Shown one piece after another: positions 35,380 through 43,549 of a stretch of 64,000 nt of DNA. The DNA is from Rhizobium phaseoli (GTDB taxonomy: Bacteria > Pseudomonadota > Alphaproteobacteria > Rhizobiales > Rhizobiaceae). Numbering within the stretch: the stretch's first letter is position 1; every line of letters starts with the position of its first letter. The notes below the pieces were generated by a model. It saw nothing but the letters and a program-made list of their open reading frames with translations, had not been told where the DNA came from and did not search any database. The position numbers and the translations under genes were made by a program. Location of the stretch: positions 98,324-162,323 of the forward strand of contig NZ_WUFT01000015.1 in assembly GCF_010668805.1 (NCBI RefSeq), given 5' to 3'.

Positions 35380-35444
35380 AGCTAGATCATGATGCCGAAA
35401 AGTGTGAGCGGTTTTCCGTCCGCATCTGCGTAAAATCGAAAGCA
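35380..35444. repeat. Dispersed hairpin repeat, family A copy 3 (hairpin 1 only)
   Basis: GATGC / GCATC outside, CGAAAA / TTTTCCG inside, loop GTGTGAGCGG. Hairpin 2 is not recognisable. It lies between the tdk stop and the start of the coiled-coil gene. Confidence 0.7.
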
Positions 35445-35484
35445 CCTTGCTTGCGACGCCAAAGAAACAACCGGCGTCGCGGCT

Positions 35485-36087
35485 TCAGACCGGCTCGGCG
35501 ACCCAGGCCCCGTTCATCGCTTCGTCCCAATGCCTGCGGCAGAGCGAGACATATTTCTCATTGCCGCCGACCTCGATCTGCGCGCCTTCGTGCAACACCT
35601 TCCCCTCCGCGTCGAGCCGCACCACCATCGTTGCCTTGCGCCCGCAATGGCAGATCGTGCGCACCTCACGCATTTCGTCGGCGATCGCCAACAGTTCCTG
35701 CGAGGCCGGAAACAATTTGCCTTGGAAATCGGTTCTCAACCCGTAGACCATCACAGGAATGCCGAGCCTGTCGACGACGCGGGCAAGCTGCCAGACCTGG
35801 ACGGGCGTCATGAAATGCGCTTCGTCGACGAAGATGCAGGCAATCGGCGCCCCTTCGCCGCTCAGCGTCGCGATCAGCCGGAACAGGTCCTCATGCGGTT
35901 CGAAGGGAATGGCGCTCGCCTCCAGCCCGATCCGCGAGCCGATGACGCCCCGGCCGGTGCGCTCGTCGAAGGCAGCGATCAGCTGCACCGTGCGCATGCC
36001 GCGCTCCTGATAATTGTAGGAGGCTTGCAGCAGCATCGTCGACTTGCCGGCATTCATCGTCGAGTAGTTGAAATAGAGTTTTGCCAT
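35485..36087 (-). CDS. tdk: Thymidine kinase
   Basis: Type II thymidine kinase of 200 residues, phosphorylating thymidine with ATP for salvage. The P-loop is STMNAGKST at residues 9-17, Walker B is IFVDEAHFM near residue 88, and the lasso with Tyr occurs near the C-terminus (EVGGNEKYVSLCRRHW). Zinc ligands are CHCG near residue 147 and C--H near residue 186. The start at ATG 36087 follows AAGGAGAG, whereas upstream in-frame codons give atypical sequence. It appears to stand alone; choX begins divergently 236 bases away. Confidence 0.96.
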   Translation of the reverse strand: MAKLYFNYSTMNAGKSTMLLQASYNYQERGMRTVQLIAAFDERTGRGVIGSRIGLEASAIPFEPHEDLFRLIATLSGEGAPIACIFVDEAHFMTPVQVWQLARVVDRLGIPVMVYGLRTDFQGKLFPASQELLAIADEMREVRTICHCGRKATMVVRLDAEGKVLHEGAQIEVGGNEKYVSLCRRHWDEAMNGAWVAEPV

Positions 36088-36323
36088 CCGATCTCTCCTT
36101 GATCGGCTTATTGAAAGCTCACAATGGCAAAGAAAAGCCCTGCAACAGTGATAATCACAGGAATCCCGCTCAAAAACTGCTGAAAGCCCCAAAAACAAGA
36201 TGCTTCCCAAAATCTGCCCGACGTCGCAATCGCATGGGTCGATACGACGCAAACGCACTGAGGTCGCTTGTCAAACTCGGCTATTGGTGGTTGGCTTGGG
36301 AACTTAAAGACTGGGAGTCTAAA

Positions 36324-37280
36324 ATGAAAACAACAAGCACGTTCAAATTCGTCACTGCCACTGCCATCGCCACACTCTCCATTGCGACCGCGGCTTTCGC
36401 TGCGGATCCCGACAGCTGCTCCACCGTTCATTTCTCGGACGTCGGCTGGACTGACATTACCGCAACCACCGCCACTGCCTCCGTCGTCCTGAAAAGCATC
36501 GGCTATCAGACCGACATCAAGGTCCTCTCGGTACCGGTCACCTATACCTCGCTGAAGAACAAGGACATCGACATCTTCCTCGGCAACTGGATGCCGACGC
36601 AGGAAAAGGACGTCCGCCCCTATCTCGACGACAAGTCGGTCGAATCCTTCGGCCCCAACCTCGTCGGCGCCAAGTACACGCTCGCCACCAACGCCAAGGG
36701 TGCGGAACTCGGCATCAAGGACTTCAAGGATATCGCCGCCCACAAGGACGATCTCGACGGCAAGATCTACGGCATCGAGCCCGGCAATGACGGCAACCGT
36801 CTCGTCATGGATCTGATCGAAAAGAACACCTTCGGCATGAAGGATCTGGAAGTCGTCGAATCCTCCGAACAGGGCATGCTCGCCCAGGTAGCTCGCGCCG
36901 AAAAAGCAGGCAAGCCCGTCGTCTTCCTCGGCTGGGAACCCCATCCGATGAACACCAATTTCAAGCTGACCTACCTCACAGGCGGTGACGACGTCTTCGG
37001 TCCGGACTTCGGCGGCGCCAAGGTCTACACCAATGTCCGCGCCGGTTATCTCGGCGAATGCCCGAATGTCGGCGCAATGCTGAAGAACCTGACATTCTCC
37101 CTCGATATGGAGAATAAGATCATGGGCAAGATCCTCGACGACGGCAAGGAGCCGGAAGCTGCGGCGACCGAATGGCTGAAGGCCAACCCCTCCGCCCTCG
37201 ACCCCTGGCTTGCAGGCGTCAAGACCCGCGACGGCAAGGGCGACGCTCTGGCGGCTGCCAAGACCGGCCTCGGCCTTTGA
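36324..37280 (+). CDS. choX: Choline ABC transporter substrate-binding protein
   Basis: Periplasmic binding protein of 318 residues, delivering choline to ChoWV. The signal peptide ends near residue 27 (TAAFAAD). The aromatic residues expected to form the choline cage are present: DVGWTD near residue 43, GNWMPT near 90, KYTLATN near 119 and LGWEPHP near 205. A cysteine pair (DSCSTV and GECPNV) is also typical. Start ATG 36324 has GGGAG six bases upstream. choW and choV follow, with a hairpin (37288-37317) in between that probably limits readthrough. Expression is expected to respond to choline in known rhizobia; no operator was identified here. Confidence 0.96.
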   Translation: MKTTSTFKFVTATAIATLSIATAAFAADPDSCSTVHFSDVGWTDITATTATASVVLKSIGYQTDIKVLSVPVTYTSLKNKDIDIFLGNWMPTQEKDVRPYLDDKSVESFGPNLVGAKYTLATNAKGAELGIKDFKDIAAHKDDLDGKIYGIEPGNDGNRLVMDLIEKNTFGMKDLEVVESSEQGMLAQVARAEKAGKPVVFLGWEPHPMNTNFKLTYLTGGDDVFGPDFGGAKVYTNVRAGYLGECPNVGAMLKNLTFSLDMENKIMGKILDDGKEPEAAATEWLKANPSALDPWLAGVKTRDGKGDALAAAKTGLGL

Positions 37281-37287
37281 TGATATG

Positions 37288-37317
37288 ACGGGGCGGCTCG
37301 CCGCCCCGTTTCATTTT
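37288..37317 (+). terminator. Intercistronic hairpin between choX and choW
   Basis: ACGGGGCGG / CCGCCCCGT with a four-base loop, followed by TTTCATTTTT. It probably causes partial termination or stabilises the choX message, giving more binding protein than permease. Confidence 0.75.
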
Positions 37318-37353
37318 TGTCCGATTGTTGATTTTTTTGGATAGGCGCGCCCC

Positions 37354-38199
37354 TTGAATTGGATCACCGACGCTAAGATTCCCATCGGCTCATGGGCCAA
37401 ATCCTTCGTGGACTGGCTGACATCGAACGGCGAGTGGTTCTTCAACCAGCTCGCATTCCTGCTGTCGAGCGCCATAGACGGCCTGCTCTTCGTGCTGCAG
37501 AAGCCCCACCCGCTGATCGTCATCGCTGCCATCACCGCCCTTGCCTTCTGGCTGCGCCGGTCGATCGCAGTCACGCTGTTCACCTGTCTTGGGCTGCTCC
37601 TCATCGTGAACCAGGGTTATTGGAAGGAGACGACGGAGACGCTCGCCCTCGTACTCGCCGCCACCTTTGTCTGCATGGTGATCGGCATTCCCTTCGGCAT
37701 TGCCGCTGCCCGCCGCCCTTGGGTCTATGCCGCCATGCGCCCGGTGCTCGATCTGATGCAGACCATTCCGACATTCGTCTATCTGATTCCGGCGCTCATC
37801 CTGTTCGGCCTCGGCATGGTTCCGGGCCTGATAGCGACCGTCATCTTCGCCATCCCCGCCCCCATTCGGCTGACGCGCCTCGGCATCATCTCGACGCCGC
37901 CTTCCCTCGTCGAAGCCGCCATTGCTTTTGGCGCAACGCCGACCCAGGTGCTGCGCAAGATCGAACTTCCCTTTGCAATGCCGCAGATCATGGCTGGCCT
38001 CACCCAGACCATCATGCTGTCGTTGTCGATGGTGGTCATCGCCGCCCTCGTCGGGGCTCCCGGGCTTGGCGTGCCGGTCGTGCGCGCGCTGAACACCGTC
38101 AATATCGCCAAGGGCTTCGAAGCCGGTTTCTGCATCGTCATCCTGGCGATCATTCTCGACCGCATATTCCGCACGGCGGGTGAAGGAGGCGGCGCATGA
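37354..38199 (+). CDS. choW: Choline ABC transporter permease
   Basis: Inner-membrane permease of 281 residues with about six to seven hydrophobic segments. The EAA-type loop is EAAIAFGATPTQVLRKIELPFAMPQIMAG near residue 190, which contacts the ATPase. Blocks such as MQTIPTFVYLIPALILFGLGMVPGLIATVIFAIPAPIRLT are characteristic of the glycine betaine/choline (ProW) group. The start is TTG 37354; no better-placed ATG is available in frame. choV overlaps its end by four bases. It takes up choline for conversion to glycine betaine or use as carbon and nitrogen. Confidence 0.94.
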   Translation: MNWITDAKIPIGSWAKSFVDWLTSNGEWFFNQLAFLLSSAIDGLLFVLQKPHPLIVIAAITALAFWLRRSIAVTLFTCLGLLLIVNQGYWKETTETLALVLAATFVCMVIGIPFGIAAARRPWVYAAMRPVLDLMQTIPTFVYLIPALILFGLGMVPGLIATVIFAIPAPIRLTRLGIISTPPSLVEAAIAFGATPTQVLRKIELPFAMPQIMAGLTQTIMLSLSMVVIAALVGAPGLGVPVVRALNTVNIAKGFEAGFCIVILAIILDRIFRTAGEGGGA

Positions 38200-39248
38200 C
38201 CGCGGTAAGCTTCAGGGATGTCAGCATCATTTTCGGCGACCGGCCGGAAACAGCGCTTGCCATGGTCGACCAGGGCAAAACACGTGACGAAATCGGCGCC
38301 GCCACCGGCCTGGTCCTCGGTGTCGCCAACGCCTCGCTGACCATTGAGGAAGGCGAAATCCTGGTGCTGATGGGGCTTTCCGGCTCGGGCAAGTCGACAC
38401 TGCTGCGCGCCGTCAACGGCCTCGCCCCTGTCGTGCGCGGTGACGTCTCGGTCTCGACCTCCAATGGTCCGGTCAACCCTTACAGATGCAATGCCAGGGC
38501 GCTGCGGGAGCTGCGCACCCACACCGTCTCCATGGTGTTCCAGCAATTCGCTCTTCTGCCCTGGCGCACCGTCGCCGAGAATGTCGGCTTCGGCCTCGAA
38601 CTCGCCGGCATGCCGGAGGCCGAACGCAAGCGGCGCGTCGGCGAACAGCTCGAACTCGTCAACCTGACGAAATGGGCCGACCGCAAGGTCAACGAACTCT
38701 CAGGCGGCATGCAGCAGCGCGTCGGTCTTGCCCGCGCCTTTGCCACCGGCGCCCCGATCCTGCTGATGGACGAGCCTTTCTCGGCGCTCGATCCCCTGAT
38801 CCGTACCCGCCTGCAGGACGAACTCCTGGAGTTCCAGCGGCGGCTGAAGAAGACCATCCTCTTCGTCAGCCACGATCTCGACGAGGCCTTCCGCATCGGC
38901 AACCGCATCGCCATCATGGAGGGCGGCCACATCATCCAGTGCGGAACGCCGCACGACATCGTCAAGAACCCCGCCGACCAATATGTCGCCGATTTCGTGC
39001 AGCATCTCAACCCGATCAGCATGCTGACGGCCGCCGACGTGATGCAGCCCGGCCTCGGTCAGACGGCCGCCGGCATGAGCGTCAGCGCCACGGCCCGCGC
39101 CGCGACCCCGCTCGTCGATATCCTCGATGCCCTTGCCCGCCAGCCCGGCAGCATCGGCATCGTCGAGAACGGCACGATCGTCGGCACCGTCTCGGCCCAG
39201 GATATCGTTGCCGGCCTCACCCGCCATCGCCGCAAGCAGGACGCTTGA
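38196..39248 (+). CDS. choV: Choline ABC transporter ATP-binding protein
   Basis: ATPase of 350 residues. Walker A is GLSGSGKST near residue 65, the signature is LSGGMQQRVGLARAFA near residue 168, Walker B is ILLMDEPFSALDP near residue 188, and the switch is FVSHDLDEA. The C-terminal 80 residues (from ADVMQPGLGQTAAG) form a CBS-like segment, as in ProV/OpuAA proteins. An N-terminal extension of about 40 residues precedes the usual start of the nucleotide-binding domain, again as in ProV. It energises ChoW. Start ATG 38196 overlaps choW (ATGA). Confidence 0.95.
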   Translation: MTAVSFRDVSIIFGDRPETALAMVDQGKTRDEIGAATGLVLGVANASLTIEEGEILVLMGLSGSGKSTLLRAVNGLAPVVRGDVSVSTSNGPVNPYRCNARALRELRTHTVSMVFQQFALLPWRTVAENVGFGLELAGMPEAERKRRVGEQLELVNLTKWADRKVNELSGGMQQRVGLARAFATGAPILLMDEPFSALDPLIRTRLQDELLEFQRRLKKTILFVSHDLDEAFRIGNRIAIMEGGHIIQCGTPHDIVKNPADQYVADFVQHLNPISMLTAADVMQPGLGQTAAGMSVSATARAATPLVDILDALARQPGSIGIVENGTIVGTVSAQDIVAGLTRHRRKQDA

Positions 39249-39279
39249 TGTTTTCAATCCGCTTTGCCACAAAGCGGAT

Positions 39280-40029
39280 ATGAAAGATCAACCCTCGCCC
39301 ATACGCGAAACCGACGACGATGCCCGCAAGCTCGCCCGCGTGCTTCTGCGCTCCGCGCGGCACGCGGCGATTGCCGTTCTCGACCCCGAGACCGGCTTCC
39401 CCTTCGCCAGCCGCGTACTGGTCGCGACCGATATTGACGGCACCCCCGTCATCCTCGTTTCAAAACTGTCGGCCCATACCAGGGCGCTCGCCAAGGACCC
39501 GCGCGCCTCACTTCTGACCGGCGAGCCCGGCAAGGGAGATCCCCTCGCCCACCCTCGCCTGACAACCCAATGCCTGGCTGAACCCGTCGAGCGCGGCAAT
39601 GCGTTCTACGAGCGCATCCGCACGCGTTTTCTCGCTCGCCACGCCAAGGCGGCGCTTTATATCGACTTTCCCGATTTCCTGTTCTTCCGTCTCAAGCCGG
39701 AACGGGCCAGCCTCAATGGCGGATTCGGCCGCGCCTACCTGCTCGACGCAAACGATCTCGCAATCCAGTCGTCCGCGAATGAAGAAGTCGCCGCCGGAGC
39801 GGCAGAAGCAGTGCGAGATTTAGTAGCGCGCTACCCCAATGTGGCCGAGACCCTCGCCACCAGGCTAAAGGCGCCGGAATCAGCTTCTTGGCGCATTTGT
39901 GGTATCGATCCCTCAGGTTTCGACATGATTTCCGGCGATTATATGCTGCGATACGAATTCGAAACCCTCGCTGGGGATGCCGATCACATTTGTTCAAACA
40001 TATCTAAAATAGCATACTCGATACCTTAA
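39280..40029 (+). CDS. HugZ-like pyridoxamine-phosphate-oxidase-fold protein
   Basis: Protein of 249 residues with a split-barrel FMN-binding fold: ARKLARVLLRSARHAAIAVLDPETGFPFASRVLVATDIDGTPVILVSKLSAHTRALAKDPRASLLTGEPGKGDPLAHPRLT. The C-terminal 80 residues resemble DUF2470, as in the HugZ/HutZ haem-utilisation proteins. The family includes haem-degrading enzymes, but residues needed for haem binding cannot be judged here, so the activity is open. It follows choV by 31 bases and could be co-transcribed. Its stop codon overlaps a palindrome (40021-40039). Confidence 0.82.
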   Translation: MKDQPSPIRETDDDARKLARVLLRSARHAAIAVLDPETGFPFASRVLVATDIDGTPVILVSKLSAHTRALAKDPRASLLTGEPGKGDPLAHPRLTTQCLAEPVERGNAFYERIRTRFLARHAKAALYIDFPDFLFFRLKPERASLNGGFGRAYLLDANDLAIQSSANEEVAAGAAEAVRDLVARYPNVAETLATRLKAPESASWRICGIDPSGFDMISGDYMLRYEFETLAGDADHICSNISKIAYSIP

Positions 40030-40039
40030 ATTTAGGTAT
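40021..40039. promoter_or_regulatory. Palindrome at the end of the HugZ-like gene
   Basis: ATACCT and AGGTAT around TAAATTT, a perfect 6-base dyad with an AT-rich centre. It overlaps the stop of the upstream gene and a NolR-type box. It could be an operator for the ArsR-type gene downstream. Confidence 0.45.
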
Positions 40040-40046
40040 ATACAAT
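40031..40046. promoter_or_regulatory. Candidate NolR-binding box
   Basis: TTTAG, nine bases, then AT fits the published NolR consensus (A/T)TTAG-N9-A(T/A). It is 100 bases upstream of the nolR-like gene, and NolR is autoregulated in Sinorhizobium. The consensus is short, so chance is possible. Confidence 0.45.
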
Positions 40047-40146
40047 CTTCGACCCCAGTTGCTAGTTTTCTGGCGTCGGTCAAAATACCGACTGGCGGCC
40101 AGTGCCCACATGGATGATGTACGTTTCGCATTAGGAAGATAACAAT

Positions 40147-40464
40147 ATGGACACCACGGATTTGGCCGATCACACCAATGTGGCGGCAGCGTTATTATCG
40201 GCCATGGCCAACCCGAAGAGATTGCTGATCCTGTGTAGCCTCGTAAAGGGCGAAGTGGCCGTCGGCGTGCTTGCAACGCAGGTCGGCCTCAGCCAGTCGG
40301 CCCTCTCCCAGCACCTGTCGAAACTGCGCGCTCAAAAGCTGGTCAAGACCCGCCGAGACGCACAAACCATTTATTATTCGAGCACCTCCGAGCCGGTGAT
40401 GAAGATCCTGGCGACGCTCGAAGACATTTACCTCGTGCAGAACCGGAACAGATCCGCCGCTTGA
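40147..40464 (+). CDS. nolR: ArsR-type regulator, NolR-like
   Basis: Winged-helix ArsR/SmtB protein of 105 residues. The sequence SAMANPKRLLILCSLVKGEVAVGVLATQVGLSQSALSQHLSKLRAQKLVKTRRDAQTIYYSS matches my recollection of NolR from Sinorhizobium very closely, notably in the recognition helix (SQSALSQHLSKLRAQ) and wing (TRRDAQTIYYSS). NolR represses nodulation genes and controls growth and conjugation genes in rhizobia. The metal-binding cysteine box of ArsR is absent. A NolR-type box and a palindrome lie in the promoter region. The 105-residue length is a little shorter than my recollection of Sinorhizobium NolR. Family certain, nolR assignment moderate. Confidence 0.72.
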   Translation: MDTTDLADHTNVAAALLSAMANPKRLLILCSLVKGEVAVGVLATQVGLSQSALSQHLSKLRAQKLVKTRRDAQTIYYSSTSEPVMKILATLEDIYLVQNRNRSAA

Positions 40465-40558
40465 TGATAGCGCTGACATGAATGTCAGCCTATGTCGCGA
40501 CCTAAGGGGATGTTCCCGGAGGCGCGGCAACGATATTTCAGCACCTGAACCTTATGGT

Positions 40559-40598
40559 ACGACCGGCAAACCTTGCGATTTGCCGGTCGTGCTTTTTT
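40559..40598 (+). terminator. Strong Rho-independent terminator
   Basis: Twelve-base perfect stem ACGACCGGCAAA / TTTGCCGGTCGT, loop of eight, then GC and six T. It is 95 bases after the nolR-like stop, so it may end either that transcript or a small RNA encoded in between. Confidence 0.9.
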
Positions 40599-40626
40599 GA
40601 CTTCGCCTGTCGGCCCCGAGCTATTC
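40597..40626 (+). promoter_or_regulatory. Possible promoter upstream of the transaminase gene
   Basis: TTGACT, 18 bases, CTATTC, resembling the rhizobial CTTGAC-N17-CTATAT type. It would start transcription near 40633, about 145 bases before aptA. The leader contains CCTCCCG and a small GC-rich hairpin. Confidence 0.35.
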
Positions 40627-40778
40627 CCAGATTGATTGGGGCAACTCGAACCTCCCGCCACCAGTGGCGCTCTGGCGTTTTCCCGTTGACGCCTCGGGAA
40701 GCCCTGATAATTTGACCGGGCAGTCAAAATTTGGGCGTGAAGCCCCGGGAAAGGGCCGCCAGCGGCCAGGAGAACAGC

Positions 40779-42104
40779 ATGTCCAATCGCCTCAACGCAC
40801 CGAACGATCTTCGCGCCTTCTGGATGCCGTTCACGGCAAATCGCCAGTTCAAGAAGGAGCCGCGCATGTTCGTCGGCGCCAAGGATATGTATTATACGAC
40901 CCATGACGGCCGTCAGGTGCTGGACGGCACTGCCGGCCTCTGGTGCGTCAACGCGGGTCACTGCCGCCCGAAGATCACCGAGGCAATCCGTGAGCAGGCC
41001 GGCGAGCTCGATTACGCCCCGGCCTTCCAGCTGGGTCACCCCAAGGCCTTCGAACTGGCAAACCGCCTGGTCGACATCGCGCCCGAAGGCCTGAACCACG
41101 TTCTCTATACCAATTCCGGATCCGAATCCGTCGAGACGGCGCTCAAGGTGGCGCTCGCCTATCACCGGGTGAAAGGCAATGGGTCTCGCTTCCGCCTGAT
41201 CGGCCGCGAGCGCGGCTATCACGGCGTCAACTTCGGCGGCATTTCCGTCGGCGGCATCGTCAGCAATCGCAAGATGTTCGGCACGCTGCTGACCGGCGTC
41301 GATCACATGCCGCATACCCACCAGCCCGGCAAGAACAACTTCACCCGCGGCGAGCCCGAGCATGGCGGCGACATCGCCACCGAGCTCGAGCGCATCGTCA
41401 CCCTGCATGATGCCTCCACCGTTGCCGCCGTCATCGTCGAGCCGGTGGCCGGCTCCACCGGCGTGCTGATCCCGCCGAAGGGCTACCTGCAGAAGCTGCG
41501 CGAGATCTGCACCAAGCACGGCATCCTTCTGATCTTCGACGAGGTCATCACCGGCTTCGGCCGCCTCGGCGCCCCCTTCGCCGCGCAATATTACGACGTC
41601 AAGCCCGACATGATCACCGCAGCCAAGGGACTGACCAATGGCGTCATTCCGATGGGCGCGGTCTTCGTCACCTCCGAAATCCATGATGCCTTCATGAACG
41701 GTCCGGAGCATATGATCGAGTTCTTCCACGGCTACACCTATTCCGGCAACCCGATCGCCTCCGCCGCCGCCCTCGCCACGCTCGACACCTACAAGGAAGA
41801 GGGGTTGCTGACACGCGCCGCCGAGCTTTCCGATTACTGGGCCGACGCGCTGCATTCACTGAAAGACTGCCCCAATGTCATCGACATCAGGAACACCGGC
41901 CTGATCGGCGCGATCGAACTCGATCCGATCGCGGGCGAGCCGACCAAGCGGGCCTTCACCGCTTTCCTAAAGGCCTATGAAACCGGTCTGCTGATCCGCA
42001 CCACCGGCGATATCATCGCACTCTCTCCGCCGCTGATCATCGAGAAGCACCACATCGATGAACTCTTCGGCAAGCTGCGGACCATCCTGCAGAACAATAT
42101 CTGA
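40779..42104 (+). CDS. aptA: Omega-amino acid (beta-alanine):pyruvate aminotransferase
   Basis: Class III PLP-dependent aminotransferase of 441 residues. The start of the protein (LNAPNDLRAFWMPFTANRQFKKEPRMFVGAKDMYYTT) and the blocks LWCVNAGHCRPKI, YTNSGSESVETALKVA and FDEVITGFGRLG are typical of omega-amino acid:pyruvate transaminases. The PLP lysine lies in ITAAKGLTNGVIPMGAV near residue 288. The enzyme moves the amino group of beta-alanine or similar compounds to pyruvate. Start ATG 40779 follows CCAGGAGAAC. A strong terminator ends the gene (42131-42167). The exact amino donor is inferred from family. Confidence 0.92.
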   Translation: MSNRLNAPNDLRAFWMPFTANRQFKKEPRMFVGAKDMYYTTHDGRQVLDGTAGLWCVNAGHCRPKITEAIREQAGELDYAPAFQLGHPKAFELANRLVDIAPEGLNHVLYTNSGSESVETALKVALAYHRVKGNGSRFRLIGRERGYHGVNFGGISVGGIVSNRKMFGTLLTGVDHMPHTHQPGKNNFTRGEPEHGGDIATELERIVTLHDASTVAAVIVEPVAGSTGVLIPPKGYLQKLREICTKHGILLIFDEVITGFGRLGAPFAAQYYDVKPDMITAAKGLTNGVIPMGAVFVTSEIHDAFMNGPEHMIEFFHGYTYSGNPIASAAALATLDTYKEEGLLTRAAELSDYWADALHSLKDCPNVIDIRNTGLIGAIELDPIAGEPTKRAFTAFLKAYETGLLIRTTGDIIALSPPLIIEKHHIDELFGKLRTILQNNI

Positions 42105-42130
42105 GAAAGTTCTCAGGCTTTCGGCATCAT

Positions 42131-42167
42131 GGCCTGCGGCGGGCGCAAGTCCACGCAGGCCTTTTTT
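42131..42167 (+). terminator. Rho-independent terminator of aptA
   Basis: GGCCTGCG / CGCAGGCC around a loop of about 14 bases, followed by TTTTTT. It lies between convergent aptA and the HD-GYP gene. Confidence 0.88.
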
Positions 42168-42179
42168 GATGGATCCACC

Positions 42180-43094
42180 TCAGGTCACGGCGGCGACGGA
42201 CAGACAGAGGGCGAATTTCTTCAGAAGCCGGCGATCGAAATGCCCTTCATTGCCAAGCATCCATTTCAGTGCCTGGCTGGCGCTCCATGGCGCCCTGTAG
42301 GGCCGCACCGAGGTGACGGCGTCATACACGTCGCAAATCGCCGCAAGACGGGCATGAAAGCTGACCTGCGTCTCAGAAAGTTTGCGGGGATAACCCTTGC
42401 CGTCGATCCGCTCATGATGGTTGAGACAGACGTCGAGAACGATCTCCGGCATGCCTTCCTGGCGCGACAGGATTGCGTGTCCCTTTTCCGGATGGTCGCG
42501 GATCATCTTGATCTCGTCTTCGTCCAGGCGTCCTTCCTTGTTGAGCACCTCGAGCGGAATTTCGAGCTTGCCGACGTCGTGCAACAATCCTGCTGTGCCG
42601 AGCATCTGCACGGTTGTCTCGTCAAGTCCGAGATGGCGGCTGAAAAGGATCATCAGCGCACTCACGGAAATGGAATGCAGGAACGTCACCTCGTCTCTGG
42701 ATTTCAGCCGCGTGACGCTTAGGAAGACGGTCGGGTTCTGATCGATCGACTTGGAGACCGAGGAAATCACCGGCGCCACCTGATCGACGCTGATCCCATC
42801 GCCATGCTGCAACCGACCGAAAACATTCTCCAGCACCTGCACGGATTTCTGAATCGTCTCGTGTGCGGCCTTGGTGTCGATCTCGATATTGCCAGCTGGC
42901 AGGCCATCAATATCGAGGCCCCTGCTGGTATTGATGACTACGCCTGGAATACCGCTCTTGCGAAGAGTCAGGGCATCCATTTCACGGCGCAGGAGAAATC
43001 TTCTCTTGGACAGAAGAGGATCTTGCCACACACCCTCGATCGCCTCGACAAACATTCCGGTGCGCACCTGTCTGGCTTCGATACGCTTGAGCAT
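42180..43094 (-). CDS. DUF3391/HD-GYP cyclic-di-GMP phosphodiesterase
   Basis: Protein of 304 residues. The N-terminal 100 residues resemble DUF3391 (IEARQVRTGMFVEAIEGVW). The HD-GYP domain spans about residues 120-290, with HSISVSALMILF, the metal-binding LLHDVGKLEIP, and the signature HHERIDGKGYPRKL. All key metal and GYP residues are present, so it should hydrolyse cyclic-di-GMP to pGpG or GMP, favouring a motile state. No membrane or sensor segment is seen. I took ATG 43094; ATG 43196 would add 34 atypical residues. It has no operon partner. Confidence 0.92.
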   Translation of the reverse strand: MLKRIEARQVRTGMFVEAIEGVWQDPLLSKRRFLLRREMDALTLRKSGIPGVVINTSRGLDIDGLPAGNIEIDTKAAHETIQKSVQVLENVFGRLQHGDGISVDQVAPVISSVSKSIDQNPTVFLSVTRLKSRDEVTFLHSISVSALMILFSRHLGLDETTVQMLGTAGLLHDVGKLEIPLEVLNKEGRLDEDEIKMIRDHPEKGHAILSRQEGMPEIVLDVCLNHHERIDGKGYPRKLSETQVSFHARLAAICDVYDAVTSVRPYRAPWSASQALKWMLGNEGHFDRRLLKKFALCLSVAAVT

Positions 43095-43549
43095 GCAGAT
43101 CTCTGTTCCTGAAATATCTCTCTGTCTATCGTCGACCGTTTTGCATCGCAGCAATATATGCACGAACAATGGTTCTACTCCGATTGGTAGAATCAAATGT
43201 TAATCTCAGACAAAATTGAAGTTCAGATACGAGAGAACATCCGCTCATCGCTGATACTGGCTGCCTGAGCGTCCGCCGAAAAGCGGAAAACAGGGCCGGA
43301 TCGAACGATTTTCGACGAAACCGTGCCGGGCTGCCGCGATTTTCGTTTCATTTTGTTATCATCTTGCGGAATCTCACCAAAATTCTTAGAAATCTTGCCG
43401 TTGCATCCATCCGAGCCAAATATGGCCGGAGGACGTATTGATCGCGCCGAAATCGATCGTCCTTGGCACAGCCTAGCGCTGTTGAACGATCCGGAAAACC
43501 GGCGCGGCACCTCATCGCGGGTCAATGACCCCATCCAAGGAGACAGACT
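43095..43549. other. Intergenic region between HD-GYP and binding-protein genes
   Basis: This 455-base stretch holds the divergent promoters. It is AT-richer than average around 43330-43400. I see no convincing gene, repeat or dyad in it. A short open frame at 43323-43553 lacks protein-like composition and a start signal. Confidence 0.4.

Noticed and set aside
40465..40600. Definite AbcR (alpha-r15) small RNA
   Set aside because: The terminator is strong but I could not find a good promoter before it or a CU-rich loop in the first segment; reported only as a possibility.
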